Assembly (NCBI RefSeq): GCF_014126825.1
Contig: NZ_CP059900.1
Coordinates: forward strand, 2,370,954 to 2,434,953
Direction of reading: 5' to 3'
Source of the DNA: Tomitella gaofuii
GTDB taxonomy: Bacteria > Actinomycetota > Actinomycetes > Mycobacteriales > Mycobacteriaceae
DNA: 64,000 nucleotides
Shown: piece by piece, positions 15,753 through 23,166 of the stretch
How the letters are laid out: each line of letters starts with the position of its first letter
How positions within the stretch are numbered: the stretch's first letter is position 1
Notes under the pieces: generated by a model
Database searches by the model: none
The model's input: the letters and a program-made list of their open reading frames with translations, nothing else
Told to the model about the DNA's origin: nothing
Position numbers and translations under genes: made by a program

Positions 15753-15779
15753 CCGCAGTCCCGGTAATCGGGACAGCGG
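15753..15779 (+). terminator. Hairpin downstream of the GH13 gene
   Basis: CCGC-A-GTCCCG-GTAAT-CGGGAC-A-GCGG forms a 6-bp plus 4-bp stem with a single A-A mismatch and a 5-base loop. It begins 21 bases after the stop at 15731 and has no U-tract. Confidence 0.6.
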
Positions 15780-15817
15780 GGCATCACAGGCACCCCGCGC
15801 AACAGACTCGACACAGC

Positions 15818-15839
15818 ATATGTAACCCGCATCACATAT
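15818..15839. promoter_or_regulatory. Inverted repeat upstream of the binding-protein gene
   Basis: ATATGT-N10-ACATAT, perfect 6-bp arms, 23 bases before the start codon at 15863. It is AT-rich in a GC-rich genome and in promoter position, so it may be an operator for a sugar-responsive repressor. No regulator gene is adjacent. Confidence 0.4.
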
Positions 15840-15862
15840 CCGTCCGTTCCCGAAAGGCCGCA

Positions 15863-17482
15863 ATGCCCTCGACCACCCGCCGTTTCGCCGTCCTCGCCGC
15901 GGCGCTCGCCACCAGCGCGGCACTCATCGCCGGGTGCACGAGTACCGCCGACACCGGCTCGGCCGGCGGCGGCTCCGGCGGGGACGAGGCCACCGAATCC
16001 GTCACCGCGGCCGGCATCATCGGCGATCAGGCCGAGCCGGGCGACCCCGTCGACGGTGGGACGCTGAGCTTCGCCGGATACTCGATGCCGTCGAGCCTCG
16101 ACCCGGCGAAGACGCAGGCGGCCGGGTCCAACGGCGGCACCGAGATGGCAAGCGTCTACGACCTGCTCCTGCGGTACGACCCCGCCAAGGGCGAGTTCGT
16201 GCCGAACCTGGCTGAATCGCTCACGCAGAGCGACGACCACCTGACCTGGACGCTCGCCCTCCGCGACGGCGTCACCTTCAGCGACGGCACGCCCCTCGAC
16301 GCCGACGCCGTGGTCGCCAGCCTCACCCGCTACAACGACGCCGGCGGCGCCAACAGCGACCAGTTCCTACCTGCTGTCGCCGAGTTCTCTGCCACCGGCC
16401 CGCTCACCGTCGAGTTCCGGCTCAACGAGCCGTGGTCGGAGTTCCCGGCGCTGTTCGCCTTCGGCCACGGGATGATCCTCGCCCCCGCCGCCTACGCCGA
16501 CCCCGACAACTTCAAGCCCATCGGCGCCGGGCCGTTCACCGTGACCCACTTCGCCCCGTCCCAGTCGATCGACCTGGCGCCCCGCAAGGACTACTGGAAC
16601 GGCACGCCGCACCTGGACCAGCTCAAGTTCGTCAGCCTCTCCGGCGGCCAGCCCCGCATCCAGGCGATGGACACCGGCGGCATCCAGATGACCTTCCTGC
16701 GCTCACCGGAGTGGGTGGACGCGGCCAAGTCCCAGTACCCGGGCTACTACGAGCCGTTGAGCGTGGCGAGCGTCGGCCAGATCAACACCCGCCCGGGCCA
16801 CCCCGGCGCCGACGTGACCGTGCGCAAGGCGATGGCGCTGGCCATCGACCCGGACGTGATCAACCAGCGCGCGTTCGACGGCAAGGCGCTCGCCACCAGC
16901 AAGGTGTTCGCCAAGTGGTCAAAGTGGCACAACGACGTCCCCGCCACCGAGCACGACCCCGACCAGGCGCGCACCCTGCTCGAGCAGGCGAAGGCCGGCG
17001 GCTACGACGGGCACATCAGCTACGTGACGGTGAACAGCCCCACCTCGCAGGCCATCGCCACCGCCGTCGAGGCGATGCTCGAGAACGTGGGCTTCGACGT
17101 GGACGTGCAGTACACCGCGTCGGTGACCGACATGATCCAGCGGCTGTACGTCAACCACGACTTCGACCTCACCTACGGGTCCATGAGCATCTCGGACGCG
17201 GTGCCGAACCTGCGCCTGGCCGGGCTCAAGTCCACCGACCAGTCCGACGTGCTCGGCTACAAGAACCCCGAGATGGACGCCGCGCTCGACGCCGCGCACC
17301 AGGCCGTCACCGTCGAGGCGGAGAAGGCGGCGCTGAAACAGGTGGAGCAGATCATCCATGACGACGTCCCGATGATGCCGTGGGCGGCGGGCTCCAACTT
17401 CGTCGCCTGGGCGCCGAACGTGTACGGCACCGTCCCCAGCGCCGACGGCATGGTGCTGCTCGGCGGCACGTGGCTCAAGTGA
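15863..17482 (+). CDS. ABC transporter family-5 solute-binding lipoprotein
   Basis: A 539-aa exported lipoprotein. The ATG at 15863 follows GAAAGG. The signal peptide ends in the lipobox LIAGC with Cys25 as the lipidation site. The mature part has the family-5 (oligopeptide/oligosaccharide) pattern: GGTLSFAGYSM...LDPAKT, LTWTLALRDGVTFSDGTPLDADAV, GAGPFTV...KDYWNG and a C-terminal MPWAAGSNF. Next to GH13 and GH3 genes it likely binds an oligosaccharide. No permease or ATPase genes are in the window. It is closely similar to the second family-5 protein at 53302-54912. Its stop overlaps the next start as GTGA. Confidence 0.9.
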   Translation: MPSTTRRFAVLAAALATSAALIAGCTSTADTGSAGGGSGGDEATESVTAAGIIGDQAEPGDPVDGGTLSFAGYSMPSSLDPAKTQAAGSNGGTEMASVYDLLLRYDPAKGEFVPNLAESLTQSDDHLTWTLALRDGVTFSDGTPLDADAVVASLTRYNDAGGANSDQFLPAVAEFSATGPLTVEFRLNEPWSEFPALFAFGHGMILAPAAYADPDNFKPIGAGPFTVTHFAPSQSIDLAPRKDYWNGTPHLDQLKFVSLSGGQPRIQAMDTGGIQMTFLRSPEWVDAAKSQYPGYYEPLSVASVGQINTRPGHPGADVTVRKAMALAIDPDVINQRAFDGKALATSKVFAKWSKWHNDVPATEHDPDQARTLLEQAKAGGYDGHISYVTVNSPTSQAIATAVEAMLENVGFDVDVQYTASVTDMIQRLYVNHDFDLTYGSMSISDAVPNLRLAGLKSTDQSDVLGYKNPEMDAALDAAHQAVTVEAEKAALKQVEQIIHDDVPMMPWAAGSNFVAWAPNVYGTVPSADGMVLLGGTWLK

Positions 17483-20040
17483 CGCCGGAGCCGGGCGTGA
17501 CGCCAGGCGAGGAGCGGTTGCGCAGCCTGGTCGCGGCGCTGCCGCTGGAGCGGAAGGTGCGGCTGCTCACCGGCGGCGGCTTCTGGACGCTGCACGGCGA
17601 CGACGCGATCGGCCTGCGGCCCGTCGTGATGTCCGACGGGCCGTCCGGGGTGCGCGGCACCGCGTGGGGCACCGACGAGCCCTCCCCCGTGCTCCCCTCC
17701 GGCAGCGCGCTGGGCGCCACCTGGGATCCGGCGGTGGCCCGCGACTACGGCTCCGCACTCGGCGCGATCGCACGAGGCCGGGGCGTCGACATGCTGCTGG
17801 GCCCCACCGTGAACCTTCACCGCTCCCCCTACGGCGGGCGGCACTTCGAGGCGCTGTCGGAGGACCCGCTGCTCACCGGCGCCCTCGCCGCCGCGCACAT
17901 CGACGGCGTGCAGTCCCGCGGCGTGGCCACGTGCGTCAAGCACTACGTGGGCAACGACTACGAGGTGCAGCGCCACACCGCCAGCTCCGACATCGACGAC
18001 CGCGCCCTGCGCGAGGTGTATCTGGTGCCGTTCGAGAAGGCGGTGCGCGACGGCGGGGCCTGGACGGTGATGGCCGCCTACAACCGCGTGGGCGGCACCC
18101 CGATGACCGAGCATCCGCTGCTCGACGCCCCCTTGAAGGACGAGTGGGGATTCGACGGAGTGGTGGTGTCCGACTGGCTCGCCGCCCGCTCCACCGTCGC
18201 CTGCGGCAAGGCGTCGCTCGACCTGGTGATGCCCGCTGCGGCGAGCCCCTGGGGCGATGCGCTCGTCGCCGCCGTGCGGGCCGGCGACGTCCCCGAGGAG
18301 GCGGTGGACGCGAAGCTCCTGCGCGTGCTGCGGCTCGCCGGGCGCGTCGGGGCACTGGGAACCGAAGAACCGCCGGCCCCGGCGATGCCCCCTGCAGGCG
18401 AGGCCGCCGCCACTGGCACTGTCGTCGTCGCTGACGCTGACGCTGCCGCCACCGCCGCTGCCGACGCCGTGCGGTTCGCGGTGGAAGGCACGGTGCTGCT
18501 CCACAACCGCGGCCTGCTGCCGCTGGCCCCGACCCCCGATTCGGCGGCGGCCTCCGACTCCACGGTCACAGCCGGGCCCGCCTCGATCGCGGTGATCGGG
18601 CCCAACGCGGCGTCGGCCCGCATCCAGGGCGGCGGCAGCGCCACGGTGCTGCCGGATGTATCGGTCTCCCCGCTCGAGGGCATTCGCCGCCGATTCGGCG
18701 GGGCCCGCGTCGAATTCCGCCTGGGCGTCGAGCCGCACACCGGAATCTTCCCGTATCCGCCGGAGGCCGTCCGCGACCCCGTGACGGGCGACCGCGGCCT
18801 GCGCGTCACCCTCACCGGCGACGACGGCACGGCGCTTGCCGACGAGACCCGCGCGACGGCCGAACTCACCTGGCTGGGCACCCTCCCCCCGGGCGCCGCC
18901 ACGCTGACGGTGCGCGCGGTGGTCACGCCCGAGCGGACCGGGGAGACGGTGGTCGGCGTCGCGTGCGCGGGCGGCTTCCGCATGGACCTCGACGGCGAGC
19001 ACGCTCTGGAATCCGACGGACAGCATGCCCCGGACGACGCCCCGCCGCGCCGCCCCGAGCAGGACATCTTCGCGCCGCCCGTGCACACCGTCACCAGGGA
19101 GCTCACGGAGGGCGTGCCCTACGACCTCGTGGTGACGTGCGACCTGCGCACCGCGCCGATCCCCGGCGTGCACACGCTCACGCTCGGCTGGGCACCCTAC
19201 GAGGGCGGGGCCGAGCAGATGCTGGCCGACGCGGAACGTGCGGCGACCGCCGCCGAGGTGGCCGTCGTCGTGGTGGGCACGTCGTCGCGGACGGAGAGCG
19301 AGGGCTTCGACCGCACCACCCTGCGCCTGCCGGGGCGCCAGGACGAGCTGGTGCGCCGCGTGTGCTCCGCCAACCCGCGGACCGTGGTCGTCGTCAACTC
19401 GGGCGGCCCGGTGCTCATGCCGTGGCGCGACGAGGCCGGGGCGCTGCTGGTGAGCTGGTTCGGCGGCGGGCGCACGGGCGAGGCGCTGGCGCGGATCCTC
19501 GCGGGCGACGACGAGCCCGGCGGCCGCATGCCCACCACGTGGCCCGCCGAGGAAGCGCAGCTGATGGGTCCCGACGCCCCGGTGGACGGGCACGTCGCCT
19601 ACGACGAGTCGATCCACCTGGGGCACCGCGGCTGGCTGCGCGCCGGCCTGCGCCCCGCCTGCTGGTTCGGGCAGGGCCTCGGCTACACCCGATGGCGCAT
19701 CGGCGAGGTGGACGCGCCGCCGATCGTCACGGCGGGCACGGACTTCGCCGTGCAGTGCGCCGTCCGGAACGTCGGCGCACGCCCCGGCAAGCAGGTCGTG
19801 CAGGTGTACGCGTCACGTCCGCGCAGCGCCGTGGACCGCCCGCGCCGCTGGCTCGCCGGATTCACCCCGGTGCGGCTCGCCGCGGGCGAGGAGACGGTGG
19901 TGACGGTGCCCGTCTCCGCCCGCGCGCTCGCCGCCTGGCGTGGCGGTCAGTGGTGGTACGAGAACGGCGATGTCGAGATTCTGCTGGGCACCTCGGCCGT
20001 CGACATCATCGGCCGCGTCATGGTGACCGTGCGCGGATGA
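17479..20040 (+). CDS. GH3 beta-glycosidase with PA14-like insert
   Basis: An 853-aa cytoplasmic enzyme. I chose GTG 17479 because of its GTGA overlap with the binding-protein gene; the frame opens further upstream only inside that gene. The N-terminal TIM barrel has MSDGPSGVRG, KHYVGNDYE and the nucleophile motif VVVSDWL (Asp near residue 231). The second (alpha/beta) domain follows. Around residues 415-525 a PA14-like insert is seen (VVTPERTGETVVGV, then FRMDLDG). The C-terminus is fibronectin-III-like (VQCAVRNVGARPGKQVVQVY). Length and order match beta-glucosidase-type GH3 enzymes. The likely job is hydrolysis of the oligosaccharide brought in with the lipoprotein encoded upstream. Confidence 0.92.
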   Translation: MTPEPGVTPGEERLRSLVAALPLERKVRLLTGGGFWTLHGDDAIGLRPVVMSDGPSGVRGTAWGTDEPSPVLPSGSALGATWDPAVARDYGSALGAIARGRGVDMLLGPTVNLHRSPYGGRHFEALSEDPLLTGALAAAHIDGVQSRGVATCVKHYVGNDYEVQRHTASSDIDDRALREVYLVPFEKAVRDGGAWTVMAAYNRVGGTPMTEHPLLDAPLKDEWGFDGVVVSDWLAARSTVACGKASLDLVMPAAASPWGDALVAAVRAGDVPEEAVDAKLLRVLRLAGRVGALGTEEPPAPAMPPAGEAAATGTVVVADADAAATAAADAVRFAVEGTVLLHNRGLLPLAPTPDSAAASDSTVTAGPASIAVIGPNAASARIQGGGSATVLPDVSVSPLEGIRRRFGGARVEFRLGVEPHTGIFPYPPEAVRDPVTGDRGLRVTLTGDDGTALADETRATAELTWLGTLPPGAATLTVRAVVTPERTGETVVGVACAGGFRMDLDGEHALESDGQHAPDDAPPRRPEQDIFAPPVHTVTRELTEGVPYDLVVTCDLRTAPIPGVHTLTLGWAPYEGGAEQMLADAERAATAAEVAVVVVGTSSRTESEGFDRTTLRLPGRQDELVRRVCSANPRTVVVVNSGGPVLMPWRDEAGALLVSWFGGGRTGEALARILAGDDEPGGRMPTTWPAEEAQLMGPDAPVDGHVAYDESIHLGHRGWLRAGLRPACWFGQGLGYTRWRIGEVDAPPIVTAGTDFAVQCAVRNVGARPGKQVVQVYASRPRSAVDRPRRWLAGFTPVRLAAGEETVVTVPVSARALAAWRGGQWWYENGDVEILLGTSAVDIIGRVMVTVRG

Positions 20041-20050
20041 GGCCGCCGCG

Positions 20051-21135
20051 ATGAACGTCGGCGTCCTGGGTGCAGGCAGCGTGTTCGGCGCGTACCTGCG
20101 CGGGCTCCGCGACGTCGCCGGGCTGCCGGTGCTGCGGCTCGCGTCGCGCGACCCCGCTCGGGCCCGGGCAGCGGCACAGGCCGCGGGAGTGCCGCGTTGG
20201 GGCGGGGTCGACGACGTGTGCGCGGACGACGACGTCGAGCTCGTCGTGAACCTCACCCCGCCCCAGGCGCATGCCGGGACGACGCTCCGCTTGCTCGAGG
20301 CCGGCAAGCACGTGTTCGTGGAGAAGCCGTTCGCGCCCGACGTGGTCACCGCGCAGCGGATCATCGACGCCGCCACGTTCGCGAGCCGCCTGCTGGGGTG
20401 CGCGCCGGACGTCTTCCTGGGGCCGGCCGGTCAGACGGCTCGCGCCGCCCTCGACGCGGGCATGATCGGCAGGCCGTTCGCCGCGACATCGTTCGTCCGC
20501 TCGTCGCGGGTGGAGACGTGGCATCCGGACCCGGCCGGATACTTCGGGCCGCTCGGCGGGCCGGTGCTGGACTGGGGGCCGTACCACGTCGCGCTGCTGG
20601 TGAGCCTGCTCGGCCCGGTGCGCTCGGTGATGGCCGCAGGCCTGCGGGCGCGCGACGAGGTGGCCGTCTCGGCGCCCGGGCGGACCGGCGACGTGGTGCC
20701 GGTGGCCGTGGACACGCACGTGAGCGCCGTGCTCGAGCTCCCGGGACCGTGCCTGGTCACCGCCATGTACAGCTTCGACGTGTGGGAGACGACGCTGCCG
20801 CACCTGGAGATCTACGGCACCGAGGGGACGCTGCGCCTGCCCGATCCCACCCGCCTGCACGGGCCCGTGGAGTTCCGGGCACGCGGCGCCGACGCGTGGA
20901 CCGCGCTGCCTGCCGTCATGCCCGGCTCCTGCGGGGCGAGCTGCGGGAGTTCCGGGGGCTCGGGGTGGCGGAGATGGCCGGCCAGCTCGCCACCGGCGGG
21001 CCGCACCGCACGGACGCCGCGCTGGGGCTGCACGTGCTCGAGGTGCTCACCTCGCTCGGCGAGTGCACGATGGACTCGGGCAGCCGGAAGATCCACAGCA
21101 CCGTCGGCCGGCCCGCGGCGATGGAGCCGGAGTAG
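20051..21135 (+). pseudogene. Gfo/Idh/MocA-family oxidoreductase, frameshifted near 20925
   Basis: From ATG 20051 the frame gives an NAD(P)-binding start (NVGVLGAGSVFGAYLRGL), EKPFAPD with the family's Lys, and a C-terminal sheet domain up to about TALPAVMPG. Then the sensible reading moves to another frame: LLRGELREFRGLGVAEMAG...GLHVLEVLTSLGE, ending in TAG at 21133-21135. A strong hairpin starts exactly at that stop, showing it is the natural end. The combined length (~361 aa) is normal for the family. So either a one-base indel inactivated the gene or there is a sequencing error around 20920-20930. It lies 10 bases after the GH3 gene, in the same operon. Confidence 0.85.
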
Positions 21136-21158
21136 GTCCTGCGTTTCATCGCAGGACC
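21135..21158 (+). terminator. Strong hairpin ending the saccharide operon
   Basis: GGTCCTGCG-TTTCAT-CGCAGGACC: a perfect 9-bp stem with a 6-base loop, starting at the last base of the TAG stop of the oxidoreductase frame. No U-tract follows, which is common in high-GC actinobacteria. Confidence 0.8.
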
Positions 21159-21258
21159 GCGGTGCCGAGTGCACCTCCATGTTCACGCCGCCGGTTCCGG
21201 CACGCCGGGACGGAAGTGTGCCCTCGGCGATACCCTGTACATGGGGAAGGGAGTGACG

Positions 21259-21465
21259 ATGGCCGACCGCTACGTACGCGTCAGCGACTACCCCGAACTC
21301 GCCTACCTGTGCTGGCAGCGCGAGCGGGACGCGCGTATCACGGAAGCCGACGCGCTGGCGATCTACGAACGCAATTGGCGACACGTCGGACCCTTGACCG
21401 ACCGTGAGCGACGCTTCGTCCACCATCTCGTCGACGCGTACGGCAACGGTGTGCTCCTTGTATAG
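21259..21465 (+). CDS. Small hypothetical protein (68 aa)
   Basis: ATG 21259 is preceded by GGGGAAGGGAGTGACG, a good ribosome-binding site; an in-frame ATG at 21241 lies within that purine run. The protein (MADRYVRVSDYPELAYLCWQ, ending AYGNGVLLV) is charged and rich in aromatic residues. It has no membrane segment or cysteine pair and no family I recognise. The good RBS and coherent composition suggest a real gene. Between its end and 21808 (about 340 bases) I see no gene, repeat or RNA that I can support. Confidence 0.55.
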   Translation: MADRYVRVSDYPELAYLCWQRERDARITEADALAIYERNWRHVGPLTDRERRFVHHLVDAYGNGVLLV

Positions 21466-21808
21466 GCGCAGACACCACCAGCTGATCGCGCGTGTGCTCG
21501 AGAAGCTCGACGCGCGATTGCTGCGAACTCGACAGGCAGAAAGCCGCCGCTGGGCGACTCTCCCGCCCAGCCCAGGAATCGCGGAAGAATTTCAGCCGGT
21601 CAAGCGCGTCGCCCAGTCGCAGAACCTTGCCAGGTCGGCAACAGTTTGCGCAGCTCACGGACTCTACCGGTGCTGACCCGTTGCTTTCCTCAATCCTAGG
21701 CTCGAACATCAGCACACTGCCTTCAATTCACGTTCATCGCCAGGTCTCGCGCGTCACCATCGTCCACTGCGGTTCGCGTCCGCGCGGCGAATGTCATCGG
21801 GTCGGTCG

Positions 21809-22351
21809 TCACTTCGAGTAGTTCGCCACGAAGCCGCTGAACCTCCTGCGCACGAGCGCGTGCTTCTCCGGCAACAGCGCGCACCGCTCCCGAAGCACCG
21901 TGAGGTTCAACAGGTTCGCCTGGATAAGCGCGTCGACGAAGGCCAGGTCCTTCTCGCGCCTCGCACCGAGTTTCGCGACCGCGAGATCGTGGGGTTCCAA
22001 AAAGCGCGGGTCAGCAGGCTCAGCAACCCTCAGCGGCCAACTGATCAGACGGTCGCGCCAGCCAGGTGGCAGGTAGATCGCCGTGTCGATGTGCACACCT
22101 TCCGCGTACACCCCGTTGGTCTGATGGAACGCGGACAGCTCGCCGATGGCCCCTTTGACGTCATCGGCTTTGCTCCGATCGGCGTCGTCGAGGAACGCGA
22201 TGTCGGCCTCGATAGACGCAGTCGCCGTGGGCGGGAGGTCGGCCTCGTCAAAGGTCCCCAGGATGGACTGGGAACCGACGACAAGGACATCCCGATCGCC
22301 TGTGATCGTGCACGCGGCCCGAAGAAGATGGGCGAGCTCGTCACGTGTCAC
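21809..22351 (-). CDS. Nucleotidyltransferase-like protein (DUF6036/AbiEii-like), putative toxin
   Basis: A 180-aa protein. ATG 22351 overlaps the stop of the upstream HTH gene (ATGA). It begins with a helix, then RDVLVVGSQSILGTF and ASIEADIAFLDD, which fits the G-S...(D/E)xD arrangement of minimal nucleotidyltransferases, and later has FLEPHDLAVAKLGARREKD, a block typical of the DUF6036/AbiEii-like group. Pairing with a small HTH protein suggests a toxin-antitoxin module with the transferase as effector. Chemical target unknown. Confidence 0.68.
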   Translation of the reverse strand: MTRDELAHLLRAACTITGDRDVLVVGSQSILGTFDEADLPPTATASIEADIAFLDDADRSKADDVKGAIGELSAFHQTNGVYAEGVHIDTAIYLPPGWRDRLISWPLRVAEPADPRFLEPHDLAVAKLGARREKDLAFVDALIQANLLNLTVLRERCALLPEKHALVRRRFSGFVANYSK

Positions 22352-22848
22352 GCGGCCACGTGTCTGCGGTCCCAGTACTCACGGAACGAGCGCAACACCT
22401 GCCGGCGAACGGGATCGGCAAGCACGCCCGCGAACGGGCTGTTCTGCCGTAACTCCCTGGAGCGCTCATCGGTGCCCGTGAGCACGGCTGCGACGTCCTC
22501 GACCCCGCCGTCGATGAGATGTTCCCACTGCTGCAGGTAACGCGCAGCCATGCCGTCAGGACGCTGCCGCATCTTCCACACCCGGATGTTCTCTCGCGCT
22601 GTCTCGAGCATGCGGTCCGGCTCGGTCACCAGATGGGCCAGCAGCGCACGATGCAGCCACAGGCTCTTCGCCTGCTCACGAGTGAGCCGTGGCGCCAGCA
22701 GGTGGTCAATATCGCACCGTCGGATCCGACGATGTGTCCCCGTCGTCGTGCAGTTCAGCTCGCCGCGGTCACACAGATCAACGACATGCTGACGTGAGAC
22801 GCCGAGAATGCCCGCCGCCTCGCTCGTAGTCAGCCACCCATTACGCAC
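22348..22848 (-). CDS. MerR/excisionase-type HTH protein, putative antitoxin and regulator
   Basis: The N-terminus NGWLTTSEAAGILGVSRQHVVDLCDRGEL is an excisionase-like winged helix-turn-helix (residues 3-31), followed by THRRIRRCDIDHLL. The rest is helical. The frame is open back to ATG 22881, but a good promoter (TTGTGT-16-TATGAT, 22883-22856) ends 7 bases before GTG 22848. I therefore take that GTG as the start of a leaderless mRNA, giving 166 aa. Its stop overlaps the nucleotidyltransferase gene. It probably neutralises that protein and may bind its own promoter. Confidence 0.7.
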   Translation of the reverse strand: MRNGWLTTSEAAGILGVSRQHVVDLCDRGELNCTTTGTHRRIRRCDIDHLLAPRLTREQAKSLWLHRALLAHLVTEPDRMLETARENIRVWKMRQRPDGMAARYLQQWEHLIDGGVEDVAAVLTGTDERSRELRQNSPFAGVLADPVRRQVLRSFREYWDRRHVAA

Positions 22849-22855
22849 AGCACCC

Positions 22856-22883
22856 ATCATAGCGCTAAACACCATAAACACAA
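22856..22883 (-). promoter_or_regulatory. Promoter of the HTH/nucleotidyltransferase pair
   Basis: On the minus strand: -35 TTGTGT (22883-22878), 16-bp spacer, -10 TATGAT (22861-22856). The predicted transcription start falls at or next to GTG 22848, so the mRNA is leaderless. The spacer contains the repeated unit TGTTTA. The low GC of this short stretch stands out from its surroundings. Confidence 0.6.
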
Positions 22884-23054
22884 CGAATGGCGAAGAGTGG
22901 ATGGCCCAGCGCTACTCGTGGGCCGGCTGATCCTGCGGCGGGCCTGGACCCCAACGTCACGCTCCCATGGGCGGTCGCACGTTTCATGACAGGTCCGCGC
23001 GGTGGGTATACCCCCTTCGCAGTCGGACTCCGGTCCCCCCGTTCACGACGAGCG

Positions 23055-23082
23055 TTGACACTATTGTCAATCTGCGTAGTAT
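23055..23082 (+). promoter_or_regulatory. Promoter with overlapping TTGACA-N4-TGTCAA operator
   Basis: TTGACA (23055-23060), then CTAT and TGTCAA (23065-23070), is a perfect inverted repeat. Its left arm is also a consensus -35; a -10-like TAGTAT lies at 23077-23082 with a 16-bp spacer. A repressor dimer here would block RNA polymerase. The nearest regulator is the TetR protein at 28277, transcribed in the same direction two genes downstream. The carboxylase gene starts at 23167. Confidence 0.62.
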
Positions 23083-23166
23083 CCGTGATGACGCACACAT
23101 CGATACCGCACGTGCAGCGCCGGGCACACCGGAGCGCGAAGCGCGGTGAATCGGGAGGTACCTCGG

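Noticed and set aside
13545-15923. 792-aa minus-strand frame over the GH13 gene
   Set aside because: The opposite strand has full GH13 motifs; the frame is a GC-skew artefact with no domain.
17257-19626. 789-aa minus-strand frame over the GH3 gene
   Set aside because: Same reason: the coding strand carries all GH3 catalytic motifs.
21466-21808. Possible small genes between 21466 and 21808
   Set aside because: Short frames on both strands have no RBS and no recognisable sequence.
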